Of a DNA stretch of 64,000 bases, positions 1 to 9,148 are shown in pieces (the first letter of the stretch is position 1; every line of letters starts with the position of its first letter). Location: positions 1-64,000 of the forward strand of contig NZ_CANLQB010000005.1 of the NCBI RefSeq assembly GCF_947493125.1, read 5' to 3'. Source of the DNA: an uncultured Roseobacter sp. (GTDB lineage: Bacteria > Pseudomonadota > Alphaproteobacteria > Rhodobacterales > Rhodobacteraceae). Below the pieces are notes generated by a model. The model ran no database searches, was not told where the DNA came from, and was given only the letters and a program-made list of their open reading frames with translations. The translations under genes and the position numbers were made by a program.

Positions 1-78
1 CGGACACACGTCTGCTTCTGACCAATGCGCAATCAACTCAGAAATGTCTTGCTATGCAGGGGCTATCCACACAGGACA

Positions 79-326
79 GCGGGCGATGACGTGGGTTCTG
101 CTTGTCGGAGCGTCGGGATCAGTATTACAACTGGCGGAAGCGCTTCGGCGGAATGGGACGCGCGCAGTTGTCGGAGATGAAGAGCCTGGAGAAAGAGAAC
201 GATAAGCCATTGGAACGTCATTGGTCCGAGAGACAATGGCGAATTCTGAAGAAGATTGTCGCAGAGCTCGAACTGGACAAGCTCATCCTCAAGGAAAGTC
301 TGAACCATCTAAAGCCCAGGGCCTGA
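79..326 (+). pseudogene. IS3 transposase OrfA remnant
   Basis: The C-terminal half of an IS3 OrfA is recognisable in the frame starting at 102: YYNWRKRFGGMG, then LKKIVAELELDKLILKESL, the leucine-zipper-like helix that precedes the frameshift region. A helix-turn-helix fragment (DVGSACRSVGIS, about 91-123) lies in another frame, so the gene carries a frameshift near 123. The N-terminal helix-turn-helix start is not visible. About 12 residues (KPLERHWSERQW, 204-239) sit between END and RILKK, where the family normally runs straight through; this looks like an in-frame insertion bounded by CCATTG and CAATGG. Confidence 0.7.
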
Positions 327-1218
327 CCACCGAGGAGCTCCGTCAGGCAGTCATTCATACACGCCAGAAGCTCGCAACGTCTGAGCGGCGGACGTGCCGG
401 GTGATTGGCCTGGCGCGGAGCTCCCTGCAATACCGACCGGTGCCAAGAGACGACGGTGAGCTGCGGTTGGCAATCATTCGGCTTGCAAAGCAGTACGGGC
501 GATATGGCTATCGCAAGGGTCGTCCTGGTTGCGCCATTGGTTCCAGCAACCAATGGACGACGAGTTGCTCCACGTCGAAGGCTGGCGAGTCAATCACAAG
601 AAGGTCGAGCGGCTCTGGCGAGAGGAAGGAATGCAGCTTCCGCAGCGTCACAAGAAACGCAAGCGGCTCTATCACAAGGACAGTTCGATCATACGCTTGA
701 GGCCTACGCATCCGAACCATGTCTGGGCCATCGACTTCGTATACGACAAGCTCAGCAACGGGCGGAGCTACAAGATGCTGACCGTTCTGGACGAATATAC
801 CCGGCAGGCCTTGGCCGTGAGGGTTCGCACCAAGATGGGCGCAGACGACGTTCTGGAAGCGATCTATCCGCTCCTGCTGAAGCACGGATCACCAGAATAC
901 ATCCGGTCAGACAACGGGCCTGAGTTCGTCGCCGAAGCTATGCAGGACTGGCTTCGACGCGTCGGCATCAAGCCGATCCGCATCTATCCAGGATCACCCT
1001 GGGAGAACGGATACAACGAGCGTTTTAATGGGACGCTACGCCGGGAGGTTCTGAATGCCGAGTGGTTCACGACAACGAAGCAGGCCCAGATCGTCATCAA
1101 TCACTGGCTCAGACAATACAACCACACCCGACCGCATCAGGCGCTCAACATGCGCCCACCAGTTCCAGAAACCCTACTAGAGAAAGCCCAGATCAGTGGC
1201 CCAGCAACAGGGGGCTAG
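308..1218 (+). pseudogene. IS3 transposase OrfB (DDE integrase), frameshifted
   Basis: OrfB starts in the -1 frame relative to orfA (LTTEELRQAVIHTR, SERRTCRVIGLARSS, YGRYGYRK) and then shifts frame near 520-545. It continues in the frame opening at 529 with GWRVNHKKVERLWREEG and the full rve integrase core. The catalytic triad is visible: D in AIDFVYDKLS, D in IRSDNGPEF, and E in NGYNERFNGTL, followed by the usual QYNHTRPHQALNMRPP tail. An extra stretch of about 14 codons (WFQQPMDDELLHVE) at the break contains a perfect inverted repeat at 534-556. The broken frame should prevent synthesis of a full transposase. Confidence 0.8.
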
Positions 1219-1287
1219 ACACGTCTGAGGCCGCGGGATTTGATTGTCGATGCCTGCATCGCAGCCTGTGTTGATGGCCGCCAAAGG

Positions 1288-2184
1288 CTATGGTGAATTC
1301 AAGACCCGGTCGGCCATAACTGCGGCCGAGGTGCGATTGTCGATGCCCATCTTCTGGAAAACTTGTTCAAGATGCTTGTTCACCGTCCGAGCGCTCAATC
1401 CCAGAATGGCGCTGATGTCTCTGTTCGTTTTGCCGAGCGTTAGCCAAAACAGGACCTCGGCCTCGCGCGGTGTCAGACTGAACTTGGCGGCCAGAACATC
1501 CTCGTTCCGATCTGCTTTTCTGCGCATCAGCTTGACGAGGATTTCGGGCACCGGCGTCATGCCCATGAATTGGAACGTTACATCGCCTGCATCGAACGGC
1601 GGAACCGCCGAGACAGGACTGGTGCTGCAGGAGGCGATCCAATTCTTCCACTCCGGACCCCGTGTTTGAAGGTCAAACGTCCCCAGGACATCCGTGGCAC
1701 CTTTCGAACCCCATGCCAGTCTACCGTCCGGATCGAAGGCCAGAACCGATCGCCCGGAGGTGTCGAGCGCCCGTCGTGCGCTCTGCAACAGACGGGAATT
1801 GGCGATATGAGTGCTGAGCCTCGCGATCAACTCCTCGACGATCACCGGCTTGGTAATGTAGTCGACACCCCCGGAATTCAGGCCCTGCAGAATGTGCTCC
1901 TTCTCCGTCAGACCCGTCATGAAGATGATCGGCGTCATCACCGCTTTTGGCCCGGACTTAAGTTTGCGGCAGGTTTCGAAGCCGTCGATACCCGGCATCA
2001 CGGCATCCATCAGGATGACATCGGGCTCCACCCGATAGGTCAGGTCGATGGCCGCTTGACCGTCTGTCGCTATCAGAACGGTGATGCCGCTCTGCTCCAG
2101 TGCCATGGAGACCATCCCGAGTGCTTCGGGGTTGTCGTCGACAACGAGTGCGATGCAGTTCGGCCCCAGCTCACTCAACGGCAT
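1288..2184 (-). CDS. LuxR-type two-component response regulator
   Basis: This is probably the output regulator of the neighbouring hybrid kinase. An N-terminal receiver domain is clear: VVDDNPEAL acidic pocket, phospho-acceptor Asp in VILMDAVMPGIDGFE, the conserved T in IIFMTG, and K in YITKPV. A linker of about 100 residues leads to a C-terminal LuxR/GerE helix-turn-helix (LTPREAEVLFWLTLGKTNRDISAILGLSARTVNKHLEQVFQKM). I chose the ATG at 2184 (MPLSELGPN), which overlaps the kinase stop by 14 bp and implies translational coupling. A longer frame runs from 2217, but its extra residues lie inside the kinase. The likely target is the divergent amide operon, possibly through the palindrome at 5632-5651. 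Function is inferred from domains and position. Confidence 0.9.
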   Translation of the reverse strand: MPLSELGPNCIALVVDDNPEALGMVSMALEQSGITVLIATDGQAAIDLTYRVEPDVILMDAVMPGIDGFETCRKLKSGPKAVMTPIIFMTGLTEKEHILQGLNSGGVDYITKPVIVEELIARLSTHIANSRLLQSARRALDTSGRSVLAFDPDGRLAWGSKGATDVLGTFDLQTRGPEWKNWIASCSTSPVSAVPPFDAGDVTFQFMGMTPVPEILVKLMRRKADRNEDVLAAKFSLTPREAEVLFWLTLGKTNRDISAILGLSARTVNKHLEQVFQKMGIDNRTSAAVMADRVLNSP

Positions 2185-5100
2185 CGCCCACGGACTCCAG
2201 CAGATGGACAATGCCACCCATATCGAAATGCTCCATATGTTTGTCCAGCTTTCTCAACAATTTGGGGTCGCACGCTTTTTCGGCACGCAATTGGTCGAGC
2301 TGATCACGGACACCCGCTGCATGTCCAAGGACCGCGCTTTTGATCAAGCGGGTTCGGTCCTCGCTTGAGAGTGTCTGGCAAGGCGCAGGCTCCGTGCCGG
2401 GCTCGGTTTTGGGGACTAAGGTGATCTTCAAAAGTTCTGCGACTTGCATCAGAAGCTCATCCAGATTGAACGGCTTGGCGAGAAATCCATCGTGCAATGC
2501 GACTTTGGGTCGGCTTACGCCTTCTTCATCCGCATGTCCGGAAATCACTATAATGGGCATATACGGCGCATTGCCCTCACGAATGCCTTCGGCAAATGAC
2601 CAGCCATCCCGCTCCGGCATGTCGATGTCGAGCAGAAGAATGTCCGGGTGCGCCTCTTCGAGCATTTGCTCGGCGATCGCGACCGATGGCGCCAGAAGCA
2701 CCACAAACCCTAGCTTTGACAAAAACTGTTCGACAAGTGAGAGGTGATTGGCGTCGTCATCCACGATGAGAATGGTCTTGCGCGGTCCGGTGTAGCCCGA
2801 GAAAGCAGGGAGCGGTACACCATCGCCCAGATCCTCGGCCTCGAAAACGCCCGGGGAAATCGACGGTAGCATCAGTTTGACGGAGAACGTACTGCCGACG
2901 CCGGGCGTGCTTGTGACATCGATTTCGCCGCCCAAAATCTCAACCAAAAGCTTTGTGATGGTGAGCCCCAGGCCGGATCCCTCCCGCCCGGATTGCCCGG
3001 CGCGCTCGAACGGACGCCAGATGCGGGGAATGTTTTCCGGCGCAATGCCGACACCGGTATCGATGACCGTGATCAGGGCCACCTCGTTCCTGTAGGTCAG
3101 ATTCAGCGTGACCTGGCCTGCCTCGGTGTATCGAAGCGCGTTCGATAGAAGGTTGATGATGATCTGGCGCAAACGCTTTTCATCCGTGCCTACAAGAGTG
3201 GGCAACCTTCCGTGGATCGCCCAGTCGAATCTGATGTTCTTGTCTGCAGCTTCGGCTTCGAAGATTGCCGCTACTTGGTGCAACAGGGCGCGCAGATTGA
3301 CGCGGTCACGCGTGATCTCCAACCGGCCTGCCTCGATCCGTGCAATATCGAGCAGGCCGTCAATCAACCCGGCGAGGTGCTCCGATGACCTTCGGATACT
3401 CGTGATCGACGTGCGCCAACCCGCGAGATCGGGATCCTTTTCTAGCAGTTGCGCGAAACCATAGATGGCGTTGAGCGGTGTCCGCAATTCATGACTGAGA
3501 CCGGACATATATCGTGTCTTGGCGAGGTTGGCGGCCTCCGCCTTTTCCTTGGCTTGCTGCAGCGCCCGGTCCGTACGTTCGTGCGCGCGGATTTCCTTGA
3601 GCAGAAGGTCGGTTTGGCGCTCCGCTTCGGCGAAAGCGTTGCGCTGGCTTTCACCCACCAGAATGAACATCCAGACCGAAATGCCGATGACGATCAGGAT
3701 CATGCAGAAGATGATGGTCAAAACCGCGTCGAATGTCTCGGCGCCCGCAAAGCCTCGAATGAAGAGCAACAGGATGCCAAAGCTCAGGGAAATGATGCTG
3801 GTCGTGACCAAAAACCGCGAGAGCCGTGACATGAGAGCCTTGGCTACAGCTGCGGGCAGACGGGCGTGAAGCGCCTCGCTGACCGTTTTGTCGAGGCGCC
3901 CGTGTGGCTTGCAATGATCATGGCACGAGGCATCAAGGCTGCAACAGAGCGAGCAGATGCGTCCGAAATGGAAGGGGCAATGGCTCGTGTCCTCTGCATC
4001 GAAACGGTACTCGCAGACCGAGCAGGTCTGCAGGCCTTCGACCGGCTGCGTTTCGCTGTCTTCGCGCGCGAGGTAATAGCGCCCGCCGGTCGCCCAAGCG
4101 AGGATCGGCGCCAATGTGAAGGCCGTGAGCAGCGCAACGAAAGACGAGAACGCCTGCACCAGAGGGCCAAAAAAACCCGCATAGGCGATCAGCGAGACCG
4201 CGCAGGCCACCACCATCGCGCCGATCCCGACAGGGTTCACATCGTAAAGATGCGAGCGGCGGAATTCGATCCCTTTGGGGCTAAGGCCGAGCGGTTTGTT
4301 TACCACCAAGTCGGCCACAAGTGCACCAATCCACGCAACGGCGACATGCGAATACAGGCTCAGTACATGTTCGAGACCCGTGAAAACCCCAAGCTCCATC
4401 AGCATCAGTGCGATCGCGACGTTGAAGACCAGCCAGACCACGCGCCCGGGATGGCTCTTGGTCAAACGCGAGAAGAAGTTGGACCAGGCAATCGACCCGG
4501 CGTAAGCATTGGTCACATTGATTTTCATCTGGGACAGGATGACGAAGACGGCCGTTAAGCCGAGCACAAGGGCGGGCGAGGCCAGCACTTGCTCAAATGC
4601 TGTGTGATACATGCGCGTGGGATCGGTGGCTTCACTCGGGCTCACATTTTCCCGGATGGCAAGCGTTACCAGATAGGACCCCGCGAGCATTTTTAGCATG
4701 CCAAGCACCGACCAGCCCGGGCCTGCACATATGAGAGCGAGCCACCACTTACGCGCATCTTTCGCTGTGCGCGGTTCGGGCAGGAACCGCAGAAAATCAA
4801 CCTGCTCGCCGATTTGTGCAACTAGGGAAAATACGACGCCCGACGCCGCACCCAGCATCAGGATCCTCGACGCGTCCGGCACGTCGGGATTACCTTCGAA
4901 GCCGATCCACATGTCGATGTCATAGCCCGCGACAGCCAACAGAATGAACGGGAGCGCGTGCAGCAAAACCCACAAAGGCTGGGTCCAGGCTTGGAAGGTT
5001 GAAATCTTGGAAAAGCCGTGCAGAACCAGAGGTATAACAACGAGGGAGCTGACGACGTAGCCCAAGAACAATGGGATTCCCAGCGTGAACTTCAGCGCCA

Positions 5101-5515
5101 ATGCAAGAATTGCGGCTTCCAGCGCGAAGAATATGAAAGTGAACGAGGCGTAGATCAGCGATGTGATGGTGGAGCCCAGATAACCGAAGCCTGCGCCGCG
5201 GGTCATCAGGTCGATATCGAGGCCATACTTGGCGGCGTAATAGGAGATCGGGAAGCCGGTCAGAAACAGGATGGCGCCCACCAGCATGATTGCGGTGATC
5301 GCGGTGTCGAACCCATACGTCAGCGTGATCGTGGCGCCGATGGCCTCGAGCGCGAGGAAGGAGATCGACCCGATGGCAGTGTTGGCAACGCGGCCGTAGC
5401 TCCAGCGGCGCGCGCGCCGCGCGGTATAGCGCAGCGCAAAGTCCTCCATCGTCTCGTTGGCGACCCAACGATTGTAGGTGCGCTTTTCGCGCGTGGCCTT
5501 AAGGCGTGCCACCAT
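2171..5515 (-). CDS. Hybrid histidine kinase with NCS1 permease-like sensor domain
   Basis: The membrane sensor kinase has about 1114 residues. Residues 30-480 look like a complete nucleobase:cation symporter-1 (cytosine/purine permease type) module with about 12 hydrophobic segments. A cysteine/histidine-rich cluster at about 493-533 (CSVC, CPFHFGRICSLCC, CHDHC) is probably a metal site. Two more membrane segments (about 560-625), a coiled coil, an H-box (SHELRTPLNAIYGF, near 672), and N, G1, F and G2 ATPase boxes (NLLSNALRYT, DTGVGIA, GSGLGLTITK) follow. A receiver domain (phospho-Asp in LLLDIDMPERDGW, KPF) and a helical tail end the protein. The architecture parallels CbrA, where a transporter-like domain is fused to a kinase. 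It is divergent from the amide transporter operon, so it probably senses an amide, urea or related nitrogen compound. I chose ATG 5515 because GGAAGTG lies just upstream; 5560 is an alternative. Confidence 0.9.
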   Translation of the reverse strand: MVARLKATREKRTYNRWVANETMEDFALRYTARRARRWSYGRVANTAIGSISFLALEAIGATITLTYGFDTAITAIMLVGAILFLTGFPISYYAAKYGLDIDLMTRGAGFGYLGSTITSLIYASFTFIFFALEAAILALALKFTLGIPLFLGYVVSSLVVIPLVLHGFSKISTFQAWTQPLWVLLHALPFILLAVAGYDIDMWIGFEGNPDVPDASRILMLGAASGVVFSLVAQIGEQVDFLRFLPEPRTAKDARKWWLALICAGPGWSVLGMLKMLAGSYLVTLAIRENVSPSEATDPTRMYHTAFEQVLASPALVLGLTAVFVILSQMKINVTNAYAGSIAWSNFFSRLTKSHPGRVVWLVFNVAIALMLMELGVFTGLEHVLSLYSHVAVAWIGALVADLVVNKPLGLSPKGIEFRRSHLYDVNPVGIGAMVVACAVSLIAYAGFFGPLVQAFSSFVALLTAFTLAPILAWATGGRYYLAREDSETQPVEGLQTCSVCEYRFDAEDTSHCPFHFGRICSLCCSLDASCHDHCKPHGRLDKTVSEALHARLPAAVAKALMSRLSRFLVTTSIISLSFGILLLFIRGFAGAETFDAVLTIIFCMILIVIGISVWMFILVGESQRNAFAEAERQTDLLLKEIRAHERTDRALQQAKEKAEAANLAKTRYMSGLSHELRTPLNAIYGFAQLLEKDPDLAGWRTSITSIRRSSEHLAGLIDGLLDIARIEAGRLEITRDRVNLRALLHQVAAIFEAEAADKNIRFDWAIHGRLPTLVGTDEKRLRQIIINLLSNALRYTEAGQVTLNLTYRNEVALITVIDTGVGIAPENIPRIWRPFERAGQSGREGSGLGLTITKLLVEILGGEIDVTSTPGVGSTFSVKLMLPSISPGVFEAEDLGDGVPLPAFSGYTGPRKTILIVDDDANHLSLVEQFLSKLGFVVLLAPSVAIAEQMLEEAHPDILLLDIDMPERDGWSFAEGIREGNAPYMPIIVISGHADEEGVSRPKVALHDGFLAKPFNLDELLMQVAELLKITLVPKTEPGTEPAPCQTLSSEDRTRLIKSAVLGHAAGVRDQLDQLRAEKACDPKLLRKLDKHMEHFDMGGIVHLLESVGDAVE

Positions 5516-5631
5516 ATCACTTCCATGCAGAAAGGAGATGCTCTGCCCCACGTCAGCCATCGCAAAAGGTGGTCAGGCTCCCCCAGCCCCTAGTCTATGA
5601 AACAACAGTATGTGCACAAAACGCGCATCCC

Positions 5632-5651
5632 TATACGTCATTTAACGTATA
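5632..5651. promoter_or_regulatory. Perfect interrupted palindrome, candidate regulator site
   Basis: TATACGT at 5632-5638 and ACGTATA at 5645-5651 form a perfect 7-bp inverted repeat with a 6-bp spacer. It lies in the region between the divergent kinase and transporter genes, 84 bp before the transporter start. LuxR/NarL-type response regulators bind short inverted half-sites of this kind, so it is a good candidate operator for the regulator at 1288-2184. Binding is inferred. Confidence 0.5.
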
Positions 5652-5735
5652 CTGCGCTGCAGCATTGCCCGCGATCATTCCAACAGCGGGTGATCTGGAA
5701 TCGCCCATTTCTTGAGCATCTGACAAGGGGGCGAC

Positions 5736-7007
5736 ATGTCTGACGAGATTTCTGATAACAAAACCAATGGGGTAAGCCGCAGGGCCGTGCTGGCCGGGGG
5801 CACGGCGCTGACGGCCTCGCTATTCATGCCGAAGGGGTTGCGCGCAGCAGACTTCCCAACGGCTGAGGTGAACACCACGGGCCTCGCGGTCACCGACGAT
5901 ACGGTCACAATCGGCATCCTGCATTCGATCACCGGTACCATGGCGATTTCTGAGACAGGTTCGGTGCAGGCGGAGAAGCTGGCGATTTCGCAGATCAATG
6001 CGCAGGGCGGTATTCTGGGCCGCAAAATCGAGTATATTCAGGAGGATGGTGCCTCCGACTGGCCGACTTTTGCCGAGAAAGCGCGCAAGCTGCTGTTGAA
6101 CGACAAAGTGGCTTCAGTCATGGGCTGCTGGACCTCGGCTTCCCGGAAGGCGGTTCTGCCGGTCTTCGAGCAGCACAACGGGTTCCTCTACTATCCGACG
6201 TTCTATGAAGGCCTCGAAGAGAGCCCGAACGTCATCTACACTGGCCAGGAGGCCACGCAGCAGATCATCGCGGGCCTCGACTGGGTCAACCAGAGCAAGG
6301 GCGCGAAAACTTTCTATCTGCTCGGGTCCGACTATATCTGGCCGCGCACCTCGAACAAGATTGCGCGCAAGCACATCGAGAACTTCATGGACGGCTGCAA
6401 GGTCGTGGGCGAGGAGTATTACCCGCTCGGCCACACCCAGTTCAATTCAGTCATCAACAAGATCCGCCTGCGCAAGCCGGATGTGATCTATGCCATCGTT
6501 GTGGGCGGCTCAAACGTGGCCTTCTACAAGCAACTCAAGGCCGCTGGCATCGACATGACCCAGGAAAAGCCGCTCCTACTGACCATCTCGGTGACCGAGG
6601 ACGAAATCCGCGGCATCGGTGGTGAGAACATCGACGGCGCCTATGCCTGCATGAAGTACTTCCAGAGTCTGGAGAACGAGAACAACCTCGCCTTCGTGGC
6701 CGCGTTCAAAGAGATGTGGGGCGACGACATGGTGATTGGCGACGTCACACAGGCCGCTTATCTAGGGCCATGGCTGTGGAAGGCCGCCGTCGAGAAAGCG
6801 GGCAGCTTTGATGTCGACAAGGTGCGCGAGGCGAGCCCCGGTGTCGAGCTGACCACGGCGCCCGAAGGCTATGTGAAGGTGCACGAGAACCACCACCTCT
6901 GGTCCAAGACTCGCGTGGGTCGCGCGCAGGCGGATGGCCAGTACGAAGTTGTCTTCGAGACTGCCGACCTGGTGGAGCCTGATCCTTTCCCCGAAGGCTA
7001 CCAGTAA
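5736..7007 (+). CDS. urtA: Amide/urea ABC transporter substrate-binding protein
   Basis: This periplasmic binding protein (423 residues) is of the UrtA/FmdD/AmiC type. A Tat-like signal is present near the N-terminus (SRRAVLAGG plus hydrophobic stretch, residues 14-35). The mature domain has the family's type I fold hallmarks: ILHSITGTMAISE, INAQGGILGRKIEYIQEDGASDWPTFAEKA, SVMGCWTSASRKAVLPVFE and NGFLYYPTFYEG. It starts a same-strand operon with two permeases, two ATPases, a formamidase and an FmdB protein. The amidase suggests the ligand is a short-chain amide (formamide, acetamide) rather than only urea. An RBS-like AAGGGGG lies before the ATG. A strong hairpin follows the stop, consistent with higher expression of the binding protein than of the membrane genes. 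Confidence 0.9.
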   Translation: MSDEISDNKTNGVSRRAVLAGGTALTASLFMPKGLRAADFPTAEVNTTGLAVTDDTVTIGILHSITGTMAISETGSVQAEKLAISQINAQGGILGRKIEYIQEDGASDWPTFAEKARKLLLNDKVASVMGCWTSASRKAVLPVFEQHNGFLYYPTFYEGLEESPNVIYTGQEATQQIIAGLDWVNQSKGAKTFYLLGSDYIWPRTSNKIARKHIENFMDGCKVVGEEYYPLGHTQFNSVINKIRLRKPDVIYAIVVGGSNVAFYKQLKAAGIDMTQEKPLLLTISVTEDEIRGIGGENIDGAYACMKYFQSLENENNLAFVAAFKEMWGDDMVIGDVTQAAYLGPWLWKAAVEKAGSFDVDKVREASPGVELTTAPEGYVKVHENHHLWSKTRVGRAQADGQYEVVFETADLVEPDPFPEGYQ

Positions 7008-7017
7008 GGCCGGTTCT

Positions 7018-7045
7018 GCGGCCCGGGGTGCCAGACCCGGGCCGC
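7018..7045 (+). terminator. Strong intercistronic hairpin after urtA
   Basis: GCGGCCCGGG at 7018-7027 and CCCGGGCCGC at 7036-7045 form a perfect 10-bp stem with an 8-base loop. No U-run follows, so it is more likely a partial attenuator or mRNA 3'-end stabiliser between the binding-protein gene and the permease gene than a full terminator. Confidence 0.55.
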
Positions 7046-7079
7046 CCCTACTTTCCCAAAAGACCTCCGGAGGCATGAG

Positions 7080-8006
7080 ATGTTTGCCGATTATTCAATG
7101 GCTGAGCTTGGCGCGATTTTCGCCATGCAGGGTTTTGCAGGGCTGATCCTGTTTTCTGTTTTTGTGCTCATGGCTCTGGGTCTGGCGATCATCTTTGGCC
7201 AGATGGGTGTGATTAACATGGCGCATGGGGAGTTCATGATCCTCGGTGCCTATGTGACCTATCTGATGTCGAACCTCTTCGCCGACTTCATGCCCGCGCT
7301 GTTCAGCATGTATTTCTTCGTGGCGATGATCCTGGCGTTCATCGCCTCGGGACTGCTGGGCTTGTTTGTCGAATGGGCGATGATCCGGCACCTCTATAAA
7401 CGCCCGTTGGATACGCTGCTCGCGACCTGGGGGCTGAGCCTCATTCTGCAGCAGACCTATCGCAGCGTCTTTGGGGCGCGTGAGGTGGGGGTAAGCATCC
7501 CGGACTGGATGATGGGATCGCTGCCTCTCACGGATCTTATCGAAGTCCCAATCAACGGCATTTTCGTCATGGTGCTCGCAGTAGGCATCTCGCTGGCGGT
7601 CTACATCATGATGTTCCGTTCCCGCTGGGGAAAGCAGGTGCGCGCGATCAACCAGAACCGCGTGATGGCGGGTGCTGTCGGCATCAACACCGAATGGACC
7701 GACCGGCTGACCTTTGGCATCGGCTGTGGTGTGGCAGGTGTCGCAGGCTCGGCCTTTACGATGATCGGCTCCACCGGGCCGACCGCCGGGCAGCTTTACA
7801 TCGTGGACACCTTCCTCGTGGTCGTCTTCGGCGGCGCAGGCTCGCTGCTGGGCACCATCGCCAGCGCGTTTTCGATCAGCCAGGCGCAGTCGATCATGGA
7901 ATTCTTCCTCTCCGGCTCCATGGCCAAGGTGCTGACCCTGCTGGTGGTCGTGGGCATCCTGATGATCCGCCCGCAGGGTCTCTTCTCCCTCAAGCTGCGC
8001 AAGTAA
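7080..8006 (+). CDS. urtB: Amide/urea ABC transporter permease (UrtB/FmdE/LivH type)
   Basis: This inner-membrane permease has 308 residues and about eight to nine hydrophobic segments. It belongs to the branched-chain amino acid/urea transporter family, as shown by LGLAIIFGQMGVINMAHGEFMILGAY near the N-terminus and GAGSLLGTIASAFSISQAQSIMEF near the C-terminus. It lacks the long N-terminal extension of many urea-specific UrtB proteins, which together with the downstream amidase favours an Fmd-type amide role. It is expected to form a heterodimer with the product of the next gene, 12 bp downstream. Confidence 0.9.
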   Translation: MFADYSMAELGAIFAMQGFAGLILFSVFVLMALGLAIIFGQMGVINMAHGEFMILGAYVTYLMSNLFADFMPALFSMYFFVAMILAFIASGLLGLFVEWAMIRHLYKRPLDTLLATWGLSLILQQTYRSVFGAREVGVSIPDWMMGSLPLTDLIEVPINGIFVMVLAVGISLAVYIMMFRSRWGKQVRAINQNRVMAGAVGINTEWTDRLTFGIGCGVAGVAGSAFTMIGSTGPTAGQLYIVDTFLVVVFGGAGSLLGTIASAFSISQAQSIMEFFLSGSMAKVLTLLVVVGILMIRPQGLFSLKLRK

Positions 8007-8018
8007 GGACCCAGCCAG

Positions 8019-9143
8019 ATGCAATCCTCCGCCTTTCTCAGCCGCAAAGAGATGATCGGCTTTGCCTTGCTCGCAGCGCTTATCTTCATCGTCTTTCCGA
8101 TGATGCTGGACAGTTTCCGCCTGAACCTCTTTGGCAAGTACCTGACTTACGCATTTGTCGCCGTGGGTCTCGCGCTCTGCTGGGGCGCGGGCGGCATCCT
8201 GAGCCTCGGGCAGGGCGTATTCTTTGGCCTGGGCGGCTACTGCATGGCGATGTTCCTGAAACTCGAAGCCTCGACACCCGAGAACACATCGATCCAATCC
8301 ACCCCCGGCATCCCGGACTTCATGGATTGGAACCAGCTGACCGAACTACCCTGGTGGTGGCAGCCGTTCTACTCACTGCCGCTGGCCTTGTTCGCGGTGG
8401 TAGCCGTACCTGTGGTCTTCGCCTTCATCATCGGGGTGGCCATGTTCACCCGGCGCGTCGGCGGCGTCTATTTTGCGATCATCACCCAAGCCTTTGCGGC
8501 CATCCTGACGATCCTGATCATCGGCCAGCAAGGTTACACCGGCGGGGTGAACGGCATCACCGATCTGCGCACACTGCTGGGCTGGGATATTCGCACCGAT
8601 GAGGCCAAGACCACGCTTTACTTCGTGAACGGTGTGTTGCTCTTTGCGGTGCTGTTCGCGGCGCAATATGTGCGCAAATCGAAGCTGGGGCGACTTCTGA
8701 TCGCGATGCGCGATCAGGAGGACCGGGTGCGGTTCTCAGGCTACAACGTGGCGAACTTCAAGATTTTCATCTTTTGTCTGGGGGCCGCCTTTGCGGGCAT
8801 CGGCGGGGCCATGTTCACCCTGCAGGTGGGCTTCATGTCACCCACGCTTGTGGGCATCGTGCCCTCGATTGAGATGGTCATCTTCTGCGCCGTGGGCGGG
8901 CGGCTGTCGATACTTGGTGCTGTCTATGGCGCGCTGCTGGTCAACTGGGCCAAAACCACCTTCTCCGAAAGCTTCCCCGAGTTGTGGCTGTTTGGCCTGG
9001 GCGGCTTGTTCATCGCGGTTGTCATGCTCTTTCCCAACGGCTTGGCTGGCGTCTGGTCTGAAAAGATCGAACCCCGGCTGCTCGCCCTTCTGGGCAAGGC
9101 GCCCGCTGACAAATCTGCGCCCGACGGCGCTCCGGCGGAGTAA
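8019..9143 (+). CDS. urtC: Amide/urea ABC transporter permease (UrtC/FmdF/LivM type)
   Basis: This is the second inner-membrane permease of the uptake system, 374 residues. LivM-family features are ALCWGAGGILSLGQGVFFGLGGYCMAMFLKLE, the cytoplasmic coupling stretch LGRLLIAMRDQEDRVRFSGYNVANFKIF, and the conserved GGRLSILGAVYGALLVNW. A hydrophilic tail with several Ala/Pro residues closes the protein. It lies between urtB and the first ATPase gene with gaps of 12 and 5 bp, so it is clearly in the same transcript. Substrate choice rests on the operon, not on the permease sequence. Confidence 0.9.
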   Translation: MQSSAFLSRKEMIGFALLAALIFIVFPMMLDSFRLNLFGKYLTYAFVAVGLALCWGAGGILSLGQGVFFGLGGYCMAMFLKLEASTPENTSIQSTPGIPDFMDWNQLTELPWWWQPFYSLPLALFAVVAVPVVFAFIIGVAMFTRRVGGVYFAIITQAFAAILTILIIGQQGYTGGVNGITDLRTLLGWDIRTDEAKTTLYFVNGVLLFAVLFAAQYVRKSKLGRLLIAMRDQEDRVRFSGYNVANFKIFIFCLGAAFAGIGGAMFTLQVGFMSPTLVGIVPSIEMVIFCAVGGRLSILGAVYGALLVNWAKTTFSESFPELWLFGLGGLFIAVVMLFPNGLAGVWSEKIEPRLLALLGKAPADKSAPDGAPAE

Positions 9144-9148
9144 GCGAC

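Larger units (their letters stand above)
1..1227 (+). mobile_element. Decayed IS3-family insertion sequence
   Basis: The segment holds an orfA remnant followed in the -1 frame by orfB, the IS3-family arrangement in which the fused transposase comes from a programmed -1 frameshift. The DDE residues survive in the 3' half, but orfA lacks its N-terminus and is frame-broken, and orfB is frame-broken near 520-545. The 9-mer ACACGTCTG occurs at 6-14 and again at 1219-1227 as a direct repeat. I could not identify convincing terminal inverted repeats, so the ends are approximate and the left end may lie outside the window. The element is probably immobile unless complemented. Confidence 0.8.

Noticed and set aside
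5516-5560. Longer start for the hybrid kinase at 5560
   Set aside because: The purine-rich site GGGGGAG is too far from that ATG; GGAAGTG lies at a good distance before ATG 5515. It remains possible.
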